35,655 nucleotides of DNA from Rhodocyclaceae bacterium (GTDB lineage: Bacteria > Pseudomonadota > Gammaproteobacteria > Burkholderiales > Rhodocyclaceae), in contig JAEUNL010000028.1 of NCBI GenBank assembly GCA_016791115.1, positions 1 to 35,655 of the forward strand, given 5' to 3'. Positions 21,288 through 28,949 of the stretch are shown here, piece by piece; within the stretch, counting starts at the first letter, position 1, and the number at the start of each line of letters is the position of its first letter. The translations under genes were made by a program, and so were the position numbers. The notes under the pieces were generated by a model. That model saw only the letters and a list, made by a program, of their open reading frames with translations. It did no database searches and was not told the origin of the DNA.

Positions 21288-22190
21288 TCAGGCGAACAAC
21301 GCGGCGATGCGCTCGCGCTGTGCGGCATCGGGCATCGCACCGAATCCCGCTGAAAGGTTGTCGGCCATGTTCTTCGCCTTCGACGTCGCCGGAATCACGA
21401 CTGTCACGGCCGGGTGGCCGAGCGCGAACTTCAGCATCAGTTGCGCCCAAGATGCACATCCGACCTCGCCCGCCCACGCCGGCAGTTCGCGCCCCTTGAC
21501 CGCGGCGAACAGGCGACCGTCCTCGAACGGCCGGTTGACCAGAACGGCGACGCCGCGATCGCGGCACAGCGGAAGCAGGCGCCGTTCGGCGGAACGCGCG
21601 ACCACCGAAAGATTGATCTGCACGAAATCGATTTTCTCCTTGTCGACGATCTGCGCCAGCGTGTCGTGCGAATGGTCGAGGTAATGCGTGATGCCGACAT
21701 AGCGCACCTGCCCCGCCGCCTTGAGCTCACGCAGGAAGGCCAGGTTCTGCTGCCAGTCGACCAGGTTGTGGACCTGCAGCAGGTCGACCTTTTCGGTGCG
21801 CAGTGCCGTCTTCGAACGCTGCCACTGGGCACGTGCATCGTCGCCCGCGCGCGCCGAGATCTTGGTTGCCAGGAATGCCCGTTCGCGCCACCTGCCGCCC
21901 TGCAGGATATCGCCTACCACCGCTTCTGCCCGGCCATAGCTCGGCGCGGTATCGATGAGCGAATTTCGCGCATCCAGCAGCAGGCGCGTTACCTCGACCA
22001 GCGGTGCAAGCTCCGCCGGCGCCTCATCGACGTCGAAGGTGCCCGAGGTTCCCATGCCGATCACCGGAATCCGCTCGCCGCTCGCGGGAATAACGCGGGT
22101 CTGCATTGCCCCGGGCGTCCCCGCACTGCCCGACGATGCCTGCAGTACCGCGGCGGCACCAAGCGCGCCGATGAAATGTCGCCTGTTCAT
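21288..22190 (-). CDS. Aldo/keto reductase with predicted Tat signal
   Basis: NAD(P)H-dependent oxidoreductase of the aldo/keto reductase superfamily, 300 aa. Catalytic residues are visible: D80 and Y85 in LIDTAPSYGRAE, K110 in FLATKISARAG and H141 in DLLQVHNLVDW; the cofactor-end segment is TVVIPATSKAKNMADNLSA. The N-terminus, NRRHFIGALGAAAVLQASSGSAG, is a twin-arginine signal followed by an Ala-rich region, so export to the periplasm is predicted, unusual for an NADPH enzyme. GGAGG lies nine bases before the ATG. It is divergent from katA and upstream of the carrier gene. Confidence 0.87.
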   Translation of the reverse strand: MNRRHFIGALGAAAVLQASSGSAGTPGAMQTRVIPASGERIPVIGMGTSGTFDVDEAPAELAPLVEVTRLLLDARNSLIDTAPSYGRAEAVVGDILQGGRWRERAFLATKISARAGDDARAQWQRSKTALRTEKVDLLQVHNLVDWQQNLAFLRELKAAGQVRYVGITHYLDHSHDTLAQIVDKEKIDFVQINLSVVARSAERRLLPLCRDRGVAVLVNRPFEDGRLFAAVKGRELPAWAGEVGCASWAQLMLKFALGHPAVTVVIPATSKAKNMADNLSAGFGAMPDAAQRERIAALFA

Positions 22191-22293
22191 GCCATGTCCT
22201 CCTGCCGAAACGAACCGTTCGAATCACGAACCGGATTGTCCGACACATTGTGCCGCGTGTCGTTCCGCACCCAGGCGTGCGCCATGCAATTGG

Positions 22294-22338
22294 CTATCAC
22301 TATCTATCGAATTGCCAAATTCAATTTGTCGCCACTAT
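22294..22338. promoter_or_regulatory. AT-rich intergenic region with CTAT repeats between the reductase gene and katA
   Basis: An AT-rich island in GC-rich DNA carries CTAT at 22294, 22300, 22304 and 22335, and TTGGC/GCCAA arms flanking the first three. TTGCCA (22312-22317) with TATCCA (22336-22341) is a weak plus-strand promoter match. The position suggests control of the divergent pair, but no alternating ATAG/CTAT pattern of the OxyR type is present. Confidence 0.4.
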
Positions 22339-22386
22339 CCAGGGTCCGTAGCATCCGTCGTGTCGGCAATTCGAACGGAGGCACGC

Positions 22387-22458
22387 ATGGACGAGACATT
22401 CCGGATCGGGATCGACCCCTTGCTCGAATGGCTTGCCGCGATCGGCGAAGCCGCCTGA
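22387..22458 (+). CDS. 23-codon micro-ORF (possible leader peptide) upstream of katA
   Basis: An ATG at 22387 is preceded by a perfect GGAGG (22377-22381) at five bases and opens a 23-residue frame. It begins [15 protein letters not shown], ends LAAIGEAA and stops with TGA at 22458. The katA ATG follows 28 bases later with its own GGAGA. The peptide looks like an amphipathic helix and is not rich in any single amino acid as classical attenuator leaders are. It may be a translated leader that couples or modulates katA expression, or an unannotated small protein. I know no homologue. Strength of the ribosome site is the main evidence. Confidence 0.5.
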   Translation: MDETFRIGIDPLLEWLAAIGEAA

Positions 22459-22486
22459 CACACCTCACCATAACCGGAGAAAGACC

Positions 22487-23956
22487 ATGAGCAGACCCAT
22501 CCTTCTTGCCAGCAATAATGGCGCACCGGTCGGCGACAACCAGAACTCCCTGTCGGCCGGCGCGCGGGGACCATTGCTGCTGCAGGATTATCACCTGATC
22601 GAGAAGCTCGCACAGTTCAATCGCGAGCGCGTGCCCGAGCGCGTCGTGCATGCCAAGGGTTCAGGCGCATACGGCACGTTCACCGTGACGCAGGACATCA
22701 CGCGCTACACCAGCGCGAAGCTGTTCGAGCGCATCGGCAAGACCACGCCGGTATTCACCCGATTCTCAACCGTCGGCGGCGAGAAGGGCTCGGCGGACAC
22801 CGAACGCGACCCGCGCGGCTTCGCGGTCAAGTTCTACACGGAAGAGGGCAACTGGGACATGGTTGGCAACAACACGCCGGTGTTCTTCATCCGCGACCCA
22901 AGCAAGTTCCCCGATTTCATCCATACGCAGAAACGCGACCCGCAGACCAATCTGAAATCGCCGACCATGGTGTGGGATTTCTGGGCGCATTCACCCGAAG
23001 CGCTGCACCAGATCACGACGTTGTTCTCGGATCGCGGCACGCCCGACGGCTATCGCCACATGAACGGCTACTCCAGCCACACATTCAGCCTGATCAATGC
23101 CCGGGGGGAACTGTTCTGGGTGAAGTGGCATTTCAAGACCCTGCAGGGCATCAGGAACCTCACGCCGGCGGAGGCCGTGTGCCTTGCAGGCAGCGACCCC
23201 GATTACGCGCAGCGCGATCTCTTCGATGCGATAGGGCGCGGAGACCATCCCAAGTGGCGCGTCTGCGTTCAGGTGATGCCCGAGGAGGACGCCGCGTCCT
23301 ATGCCATCAATCCGTTCGACCTGACCAAGGTCTGGCCCCACAAGGACTATCCCTTGATCGAAGTTGGCGTCATGGAGTTGAACCGCAATCCGGCCAACTA
23401 CTTCGCCGAGGTCGAACAGGCCGCGTTTGCGCCGACCAACATCGTGCCGGGCATGGGATTCTCGCCGGACAAGATGTTGCAGGGCCGGATCTTTGCCTAT
23501 CCGGACGCACATCGCTATCGCATCGGCACCAACTACGAAGCCCTGCCGGTCAATGCCCCGAAGTGCCCGTTCGCGAACTACCACCGCGACGGTGCGATGC
23601 GTTTCGACGGCAACGGCGGCAGCGCGCCGAACTACGAACCGAACAGCTTCGGCGGCCCGTTTGCGGACACGCGCTACGTCGAACGGCCGCACACGCTGAC
23701 CGGCACGATGGGTCGATACGACCACCGCACCGACAACGACTACTACTCGCAGGCCGGCGCGTTGTACCGTTTGATGAGTCCGGCGCAACAGGCCGAACTT
23801 GTCGGCAACATTGCCGGTTCGCTGCAACAGGCGCCGCGCGACATCCAGGAGCGCATGCTGTGCCACTTCTTCCGCGCCGACCCGGCTTATGGCATCGGCA
23901 TCGCACGCGGCGTGGGAATCGAACTCGATTCCGCGGCCATCGGCAAAACCGAATGA
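22487..23956 (+). CDS. katA: Catalase, haem-containing monofunctional type
   Basis: Decomposes hydrogen peroxide to water and oxygen. The 489-aa length places it with small-subunit catalases. Active-site residues are H55 in [13 protein letters not shown] and N128 in [30 protein letters not shown] is the classic segment between them. The proximal haem tyrosine lies in [17 protein letters not shown]. The ATG at 22487 ([19 protein letters not shown]) has GGAGA at 22476-22480. It is divergent from the Tat reductase and follows the micro-ORF. No catalase accessory gene such as ankB is adjacent. Confidence 0.96.
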   Translation: MSRPILLASNNGAPVGDNQNSLSAGARGPLLLQDYHLIEKLAQFNRERVPERVVHAKGSGAYGTFTVTQDITRYTSAKLFERIGKTTPVFTRFSTVGGEKGSADTERDPRGFAVKFYTEEGNWDMVGNNTPVFFIRDPSKFPDFIHTQKRDPQTNLKSPTMVWDFWAHSPEALHQITTLFSDRGTPDGYRHMNGYSSHTFSLINARGELFWVKWHFKTLQGIRNLTPAEAVCLAGSDPDYAQRDLFDAIGRGDHPKWRVCVQVMPEEDAASYAINPFDLTKVWPHKDYPLIEVGVMELNRNPANYFAEVEQAAFAPTNIVPGMGFSPDKMLQGRIFAYPDAHRYRIGTNYEALPVNAPKCPFANYHRDGAMRFDGNGGSAPNYEPNSFGGPFADTRYVERPHTLTGTMGRYDHRTDNDYYSQAGALYRLMSPAQQAELVGNIAGSLQQAPRDIQERMLCHFFRADPAYGIGIARGVGIELDSAAIGKTE

Positions 23957-23971
23957 GCGCGTGACCCTCAG

Positions 23972-23997
23972 GGCGGTGGCCCGAACGGCGCACCGCC
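23972..23997 (+). terminator. Possible terminator of katA
   Basis: GGCGGTG/CACCGCC with a twelve-base loop begins 15 bp after the katA stop. No T-run follows, so factor-independent termination is doubtful. Confidence 0.35.
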
Positions 23998-24124
23998 CCG
24001 CGCGTCGGCGGCGACGCTTGACCGGCGTCAATGCCCTTCGCGGGCAGTTCGAGTGAAATGCGCTGCATCCCGCGATCGCCTGCGGCACCACCCAGCAACA
24101 CGACCCGGATGTCGAACCCCGCCG

Positions 24125-24337
24125 ATGGCAAAGAAGTTTCCCCTACATCCGAAACACCCCGAGCACATCTGCTGGGGATGCGACAAGTATTGCCCGGCGG
24201 AGTCGCTCCAGTGCGGCAACGGCTCGGGCCGCACCCAGCATCCGGCCGAGCTGCTCGGCGGCGACTGGTATCGCTACGGCGACTGGGGAATCGAAGACGA
24301 CACCTCGCCACCGCCGGCGCCCGCCGATCAGCCGTAA
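24125..24337 (+). CDS. DUF3079 family small cysteine protein
   Basis: Protein of 70 aa matching, from memory, the DUF3079 family: KKFPLHPKHPEHICWGCDKY at the N-terminus, then CGNGSGRTQHPAELLG and DWYRYGDWGI. Four cysteines at 16, 19, 23 and 30 (C-x2-C-x3-C-x6-C) could hold a metal or an iron-sulfur cluster. A Pro/Ala-rich ten-residue tail follows the conserved part. The ATG at 24125 starts exactly at the conserved MAKKFPLHP although no good ribosome site precedes it. Function unknown. It follows katA by 168 bp. Confidence 0.82.
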   Translation: MAKKFPLHPKHPEHICWGCDKYCPAESLQCGNGSGRTQHPAELLGGDWYRYGDWGIEDDTSPPPAPADQP

Positions 24338-24569
24338 GCCCTGCCGCCTGCCACGCTCCCCCGGCGCAAGGTCCGCGTCTCCCGCAGGACATGCAATAGC
24401 GAGGAATCCCGGCGACATGGCCGGCGGCATCGCAGAGGCTCGTCGCCCGGCACGCCGGAGGTCAGCCACGCATTGCCTCGATGGGTCTAGGCCGTTCGCC
24501 GGATTGTGCATTGGCGCGGGTGCCGGAATACTTCATGGCATTCCGGAGAAGCACGCAAGGAGTGCAACC

Positions 24570-25355
24570 ATGGGCGATCCGCGCAAGGCCAATTTTTCCC
24601 TCCCGGCCGACTACATCGACAAACCAGCCTCCCAGGTCCGCAGCTGGCTGCAGTCGAACTCACCGACCATCCGCATGCTCGACCCGCCGGCGATCACGGC
24701 ACGCGTCCGTAGCGTCCTTGGCATGCAGATCCGCGCCCTCAACGACGCGGATCTCGCCGTCCTCGTCGACGAATGGGCCAGGAACAACGGCATCGCGCCG
24801 TCAAACCCTGCGCCGCGGGGTGCACCCGGCGAGCCCGAGATCCTGGCCCAGTTGAAGAAGACGTTCGGCGCAATTCCGACTTCGATCAAGCTCAACCGTA
24901 ACAACGTGGGCGGCGAGATTTCGGTTTCGGGCGCCACCGCGACGATCAGGACCGGCCCGATGGTCAGCGCCGTGTCGCGCGGCTGGGGCGGCAACTTTGA
25001 ACTCAAGACCCAGGTGCCCGGCGCCGCATTCGTCCTTGCCCTGGGCCAAAAGGACTGGCGCATGAGCCTGACTTTCGGCAGCGACCTGCCTGACCTGTCC
25101 AGTCTTGATGGCGTGTTCCGCAAGGGCGAAGCGGCGATGCGCGGCGCCCTGGCCAACATCGACAAGCTCGACATGCGCAACCCCGCCAAGTCCAAGCAGA
25201 TCCTGACGCCCTATCTCGACCCGATCAAATCGGCGGTCACCGCCGCGGCCCGGTCGGCGAGTGCCAGGCAGAACAGCGTCAACGTCGGCGTGTGGACAGG
25301 CAGCAGCCCCTCGACCGGCGCCACGGCCGGCATTCAGTTGACCATCGTGTTCTGA
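24570..25355 (+). CDS. Unrecognised 261-aa protein, C-terminal half beta-rich
   Basis: A good start: AAGGAG at 24557-24562 lies seven bases before the ATG. I do not recognise the family. The N-terminal 95 residues are helical and contain two proline-rich turns. From about 95 on, short alternating segments (SIKLNRNNVGGEISVSGATATIRTG, then GGNFELKTQV, AFVLALGQ, WRMSLTFGSD) suggest beta strands. The protein ends TAGIQLTIVF, an alternating stretch with a terminal Phe like outer-membrane barrel proteins. There is no signal peptide, which argues against outer-membrane export by Sec. Third-position GC is high, so it is genuinely coding. No operon partner; 207 bp precede the ZIP gene. Confidence 0.7.
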   Translation: MGDPRKANFSLPADYIDKPASQVRSWLQSNSPTIRMLDPPAITARVRSVLGMQIRALNDADLAVLVDEWARNNGIAPSNPAPRGAPGEPEILAQLKKTFGAIPTSIKLNRNNVGGEISVSGATATIRTGPMVSAVSRGWGGNFELKTQVPGAAFVLALGQKDWRMSLTFGSDLPDLSSLDGVFRKGEAAMRGALANIDKLDMRNPAKSKQILTPYLDPIKSAVTAAARSASARQNSVNVGVWTGSSPSTGATAGIQLTIVF

Positions 25356-25562
25356 AAGTCGCAACCGGCGACGGGGCGCACCGCGGCCCCACGTGCAGCC
25401 CTCGCGCCCGGCCCCGGCAGGTGTCAGGGTGCCGCCCGGTCCGGCCCGTGGTGCGGACCCTATCATTGGCTGGTCCTATCGCGGTTATTCCATCAATCGA
25501 TTGGATTGATCGATGGCGCTTCCGTATCGTGTCAGAAACCAATCGATCCGCGAGGAGCAGCC

Positions 25563-26486
25563 ATGACAGCCATCGTCATTGATTCGATACGCAGGGAAGC
25601 CGACCGCGGCCCCGCGGCCGGCGCCCGCAAGGCGCTGGGCTGGACCGTCGCATTGCTCGGTGCCGCGGCGCTGTTCGCCAGCGTCGCCGAAGCCACCCTT
25701 GCGCTGCTCGCGCAGCCTCGCGCGCGGGAGGCGCTCGGCGGCGGCATGATCGCGGCACTGGCCACCGCTGCCGGCGCCTTGCCGGTACTCCTTGCAAAAC
25801 AGGTTTCGCAGAAATTGCAGGACGGCATGCTCGGCTTCGGCGCCGGCGTGATGCTCGCGGCGACCGCGTTCTCGCTCGTCATTCCCGGCCTCGATGCGGC
25901 GCAGTCGCAGGGCGCCGGCAAGTGGGCAGCCGGCGCAATGGTCGGTGCCGGCATTGCGGCCGGCGCCTTCTTCCTGCTCATGCTTGACCGCAAGGTGCCG
26001 CATGAACACTTCATCAAGGGGCTGCAAGGCGCAGCCGCGACGCAGATGAAGCGCGTTTGGCTGTTCGTCGCGGCGATCTCGCTGCACAACCTGCCGGAGG
26101 GCCTTGCGATCGGCGTCGGCTACGGCGGTGCAGACGCAGTGAGGAGCACGGCCCTCGCAACCGGCATCGCGATCCAGGACGTGCCGGAGGGGCTCGTGGT
26201 CGCGCTCGCGCTGCTCGGCGCCGGTTACTCGCGCGGCACGGCAGCGGCGCTCGGCGCGGCGACGGGATTGATCGAGCCGAGCGGGGCGTTGCTCGGCGCG
26301 GCTGCGCTGGGCGCATCCGCCTCGTTGCTGCCCTGGGGGCTCGCTTTCGCCGCCGGCGCGATGCTGTTCGTCGTCAGCCACGAAATCATCCCGGAATCGC
26401 ACAGCCGCGGCCATGAAGCCCAGGCGACGATGGGATTGATCGCGGGATTCGTCGTCATGATGCTGCTCGACACCGCCCTGGCCTGA
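25563..26486 (+). CDS. ZIP family divalent metal transporter
   Basis: Inner-membrane protein of 307 aa with about eight hydrophobic helices, predicted to import zinc or related divalent metals. The two signature helices of the ZIP family are plain: SLHNLPEGLAIG (motif at 175-180) and AIQDVPEGLVVA (205-210), which form the binuclear metal site. A third conserved segment, FVVSHEIIPESH, lies near the C-terminus. The short loop (RKVPHEHFIKG) holds two histidines. GAGGAG ends five bases before the ATG at 25563, deciding the start over an upstream in-frame ATG at 25506. Closest to the GufA/ZupT-like branch. It is convergent with the SRP RNA gene. Confidence 0.9.
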   Translation: MTAIVIDSIRREADRGPAAGARKALGWTVALLGAAALFASVAEATLALLAQPRAREALGGGMIAALATAAGALPVLLAKQVSQKLQDGMLGFGAGVMLAATAFSLVIPGLDAAQSQGAGKWAAGAMVGAGIAAGAFFLLMLDRKVPHEHFIKGLQGAAATQMKRVWLFVAAISLHNLPEGLAIGVGYGGADAVRSTALATGIAIQDVPEGLVVALALLGAGYSRGTAAALGAATGLIEPSGALLGAAALGASASLLPWGLAFAAGAMLFVVSHEIIPESHSRGHEAQATMGLIAGFVVMMLLDTALA

Positions 26487-26620
26487 CGTCTCGCCGGCCT
26501 GCGGGCCGCATGGATGCTTGATTCTGGCGGCACATGGCCGCACAGCGCCGAACGGTGCGGCGTCCCGGACTCGCATGCCGCCGGGCGCCATTTCGTGCGG
26601 GTCTCAAGGCACGAAAGAAA

Positions 26621-26646
26621 ATGCCCGCAGACGAATCTGCGGGCAT
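26621..26646 (-). terminator. Intrinsic terminator of the SRP RNA gene
   Basis: An 11-bp perfect stem (ATGCCCGCAGA/TCTGCGGGCAT) with a four-base loop is followed on the minus strand by TTTCTTTC. It begins 11 bases past the SRP RNA 3' end. Confidence 0.85.
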
Positions 26647-26656
26647 TTCGCTGTTC

Positions 26657-26759
26657 GGGGTGGCGAGCCTGACCCCCGGCACTTGCAGGGAGCGGCTGTG
26701 GCTGCTTCCTTCCGGACCTGACCAGGTTCACCACGCTGCAATGCGGGGAGACCCGCCAC
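26657..26759 (-). ncRNA. ffs: Signal recognition particle RNA, small bacterial (4.5S) type
   Basis: The minus strand carries the diagnostic SRP apical hairpin, CAGGTCCGGAAGGAAGCAGC, containing the GGAA tetraloop and the symmetric and asymmetric loops that bind Ffh. The flanks pair to close a single long helix: GTGGCG at 26759-26754 with CGCCAC at 26665-26660, and CCCCG with CGGGG. About 103 bases, like E. coli 4.5S RNA. It acts in co-translational targeting of membrane proteins. End positions are estimated from pairing and from the promoter and terminator. Confidence 0.92.
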
Positions 26760-26764
26760 GGCGC

Positions 26765-26773
26765 ATTCTATCA
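26765..26773 (-). promoter_or_regulatory. Extended -10 promoter of the SRP RNA gene
   Basis: The minus strand reads TGATAGAAT (extended TGn plus TAGAAT, 5 of 6), predicting initiation near 26758, which agrees with the RNA 5' end inferred from base pairing. No clear -35 hexamer. It lies just downstream of the stop codon of the 97-aa gene. Confidence 0.6.
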
Positions 26774-26785
26774 GCTTCCGCCAGC

Positions 26786-27079
26786 CTAGCCGCCGCCACG
26801 CTGGAAATAGCGCCGGAAGCGATCGACCCAGGCAGCGCAGGCCGCGTCGTCGTAGCCGCGCAGGCTGAAATTCACCCGATGGCGCGGCAGGCGCAGTAGG
26901 GCAATGACGCGATCCGGCAGCGGTTCGAGTTCGATGCGCCAGCCGCGGTCATCCGCCTCGTGTGCGAAGACTGCGCCTTGAACCGTGTAGGCGACATTGT
27001 CGACCGCATCCGGCAGGCTGCGCTCGAACTCGATGCGCGAGATGGACATGTCCCACGAGAAATCGAAAGGGGCGGTCAT
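26786..27079 (-). CDS. Unrecognised 97-aa protein at the end of the aor operon
   Basis: Small protein of 97 aa with no recognised motif. It alternates charged and hydrophobic strands (MSISRIEFERSLPDAV, then WRIELEPLPDRVIALLRLPR, then VNFSLRGYDD) and ends in an aromatic, basic helix (AWVDRFRRYFQRGGG). It has no cysteine pairs, signal or membrane segment, so it is probably soluble and cytoplasmic. It follows the MoaD-like gene by 60 bp on the same strand with a purine-rich GGGGCGGGGCGG before the ATG. Being last in a tungsten enzyme operon, a role in cofactor handling or assembly is possible but only inferred from position. Confidence 0.65.
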   Translation of the reverse strand: MTAPFDFSWDMSISRIEFERSLPDAVDNVAYTVQGAVFAHEADDRGWRIELEPLPDRVIALLRLPRHRVNFSLRGYDDAACAAWVDRFRRYFQRGGG

Positions 27080-27139
27080 CCGCCCCGCCCCTTCATGTCA
27101 TGCCGTCGCATTTGCTCAGCGGCACTTTTCATCCGCAGC

Positions 27140-27394
27140 TCACCCCCCAGCAATTGGCGGCCAGATCGCCAGCACGTCGCCCTCCTGCAGCGCGCGGGAA
27201 ACACGCGCCGCAGGCGGGACGTAGTGACCATTGATCAACACCAGATGCACGAGTTTTTCGGGCATCTGCAGCGGGCCGATCACGTCCATCGGCGTCGTGC
27301 CGTCCGCCACCTGCATCGGCAGCTGGTTGGTCTTGCGCGCCTCGGCCGGCAGGTAGTCGGTAAGCGTGGCGTAAAGCTTGAGCGTGATGTTCAT
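27140..27394 (-). CDS. MoaD/ThiS-family sulfur-carrier protein of the aor operon
   Basis: Ubiquitin-fold protein of 84 aa ending in the functional Gly-Gly (PPIAGG), the site where MoaD proteins carry thiocarboxylate sulfur for the dithiolene of molybdopterin. KLYATLTDYLPAEAR at the N-terminus and LQEGDVLAIWPPIAGG at the C-terminus are family-typical. Encoded 16 bp after aorC, so likely a dedicated paralogue supplying pterin for the tungsten enzyme rather than the housekeeping MoaD. No moaE, moeB or other cofactor gene is adjacent. Confidence 0.87.
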   Translation of the reverse strand: MNITLKLYATLTDYLPAEARKTNQLPMQVADGTTPMDVIGPLQMPEKLVHLVLINGHYVPPAARVSRALQEGDVLAIWPPIAGG

Positions 27395-27410
27395 GCAGAC
27401 ATCGACATCG

Positions 27411-28673
27411 TCAGGCGAGGATCGGTTCCGTGGCCTGCGCCTGTGCCGTCGCGAGGTAAGCCTCCATGATGCGGGTCGGGTCGTGCATCAGGTAATCCTT
27501 CCACTTGCCCAGGCGGGTGCGCGACTGGATCAATCCCCGCAGCACGCCGACATGGTCGGTCAACCCGATCGAAGTTGCACCAATCAGCACGTCACCCTTG
27601 AACTGCAGCGACAGGTAGCGGCCGCGCGCTTCATCCATCATTTCGGCGGTCTGGCCGTCGGGGTCGCCCCACCACTGGCCGAAAGACGACGAGATCAGCC
27701 CCATCGTGTCGAGCACGTTGACCGCCAGCGTCCCCTGCGACACGGCGCCCTTGCCCGCCATGTTGAGCGCGGCAACGCGAGCCTGGTCTGCGGCGTTGGG
27801 CTGGATCGCGTTCACCAGCCGCTTGCCGGTCGAGAAATCGACCGCTTCCGCAACGTCGCCTGCGGCGTAGATGCCGCCCACGTTGGTCCGCATGCGCTCG
27901 TCCACCAGCACGCCGGTGGCCACCTCGACTCCGCTGCCTTCGAGGAAGGCGACGTTGGGCTTGACGCCGGCCGACGCGATTATCAGGTCGGCCACCACCT
28001 CCTCACCGCCTGCGAGTTTCGCTACCAGCTCCTTGCCGTTCGGCGTGATCGACTCGACGCGCGCATTGCAATGCACCGATACGCCCTTGGCCTCGACCCA
28101 GCGCCGAATCATGCCGCCGGCACCGGATGTCATCATACGCGGAACCATGCGGTCGCCCATTTCGACGACGGTGAGCTTCACGCCGCGCGTGGCCAGCGCC
28201 TCGAGGATGATGCAGCCGATGAAGCCGGCACCGATCTGCAGCACGCGCGCGCCCTTCTTTGCCTTGGCGGCGATCTGGCGCGCATCGGCGAGCGTCCAGC
28301 AGGTATGCACGTTGGGTGAATCGATGCCGGGCACCGGCAGCTTCAGCGGATGCGAGCCGGTGGCGATCAGCAGCTTGTCATAGGCGACCTGCTGCCCGTT
28401 GTCAAGTGTGACGGTCTTGCCTGTCGCGTCTACCCCGACTGCACGCGCGACCACGTTCTGAATGCCATGCGCATCGAAATGCCCCGGCGTCTTGCGCAGC
28501 CAAGTGCCCTTTTCCTCGATGTTGCCTATCAGGAAATAGGGAATCGCCATGCGCGAGTATGGCGGTTCGGATTCGTCGCCGATCATGACGATCGACGCAC
28601 CGGGGTCGGCCTTGCGCAGCGTTTCCGCCGCGATCACGCCGGTTGGGCCATTGCCCAGGATCACGTAGTTCAT
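27411..28673 (-). CDS. aorC: FAD-dependent oxidoreductase subunit of aldehyde oxidoreductase (AorC type)
   Basis: Flavoprotein of 420 aa with two dinucleotide folds: the FAD site G-N-G-P-T-G at the N-terminus (MNYVILGNGPTGVIAAE) and the NAD(H) site VLQIGAGFIGCIILEAL, plus the FAD segment GGIYAAGDVAE. In the Aromatoleum AOR the matching subunit exchanges electrons with NAD+. The start at 28673 is backed by AAGGA seven bases upstream and by the family N-terminus. However, the frame stays open to an ATG at 28841, adding 56 residues with a hydrophobic head (LQLFVSFWRSVLG) and a Gly/Ala linker. That stretch has about 84% G/C at third positions, so a longer protein of 476 aa is possible. It follows aorB. 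Confidence 0.85.
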   Translation of the reverse strand: MNYVILGNGPTGVIAAETLRKADPGASIVMIGDESEPPYSRMAIPYFLIGNIEEKGTWLRKTPGHFDAHGIQNVVARAVGVDATGKTVTLDNGQQVAYDKLLIATGSHPLKLPVPGIDSPNVHTCWTLADARQIAAKAKKGARVLQIGAGFIGCIILEALATRGVKLTVVEMGDRMVPRMMTSGAGGMIRRWVEAKGVSVHCNARVESITPNGKELVAKLAGGEEVVADLIIASAGVKPNVAFLEGSGVEVATGVLVDERMRTNVGGIYAAGDVAEAVDFSTGKRLVNAIQPNAADQARVAALNMAGKGAVSQGTLAVNVLDTMGLISSSFGQWWGDPDGQTAEMMDEARGRYLSLQFKGDVLIGATSIGLTDHVGVLRGLIQSRTRLGKWKDYLMHDPTRIMEAYLATAQAQATEPILA

Positions 28674-28949
28674 GGAATCGTCCTTGCGTTTGATCTCGAT
28701 GGGCGCCTTCCCGGCGTTTGCCCCGCCGGCCGGCCCGCTGTCCGCCGTCCCGCCTGCGCCGGCGCCGGTCACTACCGCCTCGGCCTGCGTTTCATTGACG
28801 CCGAGGACGCTACGCCAGAAGGAAACGAACAGCTGCAACATGAGATCGGAACCCGTCAGTCGTGAAAATGCGCAGCAATTTGCGCGCAGTCGGAACAAGG
28901 GCGCAAGGAGACAGGCTCCGTTGCGCCCTCGCCAATCGCAAACCCGGAA

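Noticed and set aside
22290..22340. OxyR box upstream of katA
   Set aside because: CTAT words are present but no ATAG halves on the same strand with seven-base spacing, so the OxyR pattern is not met.
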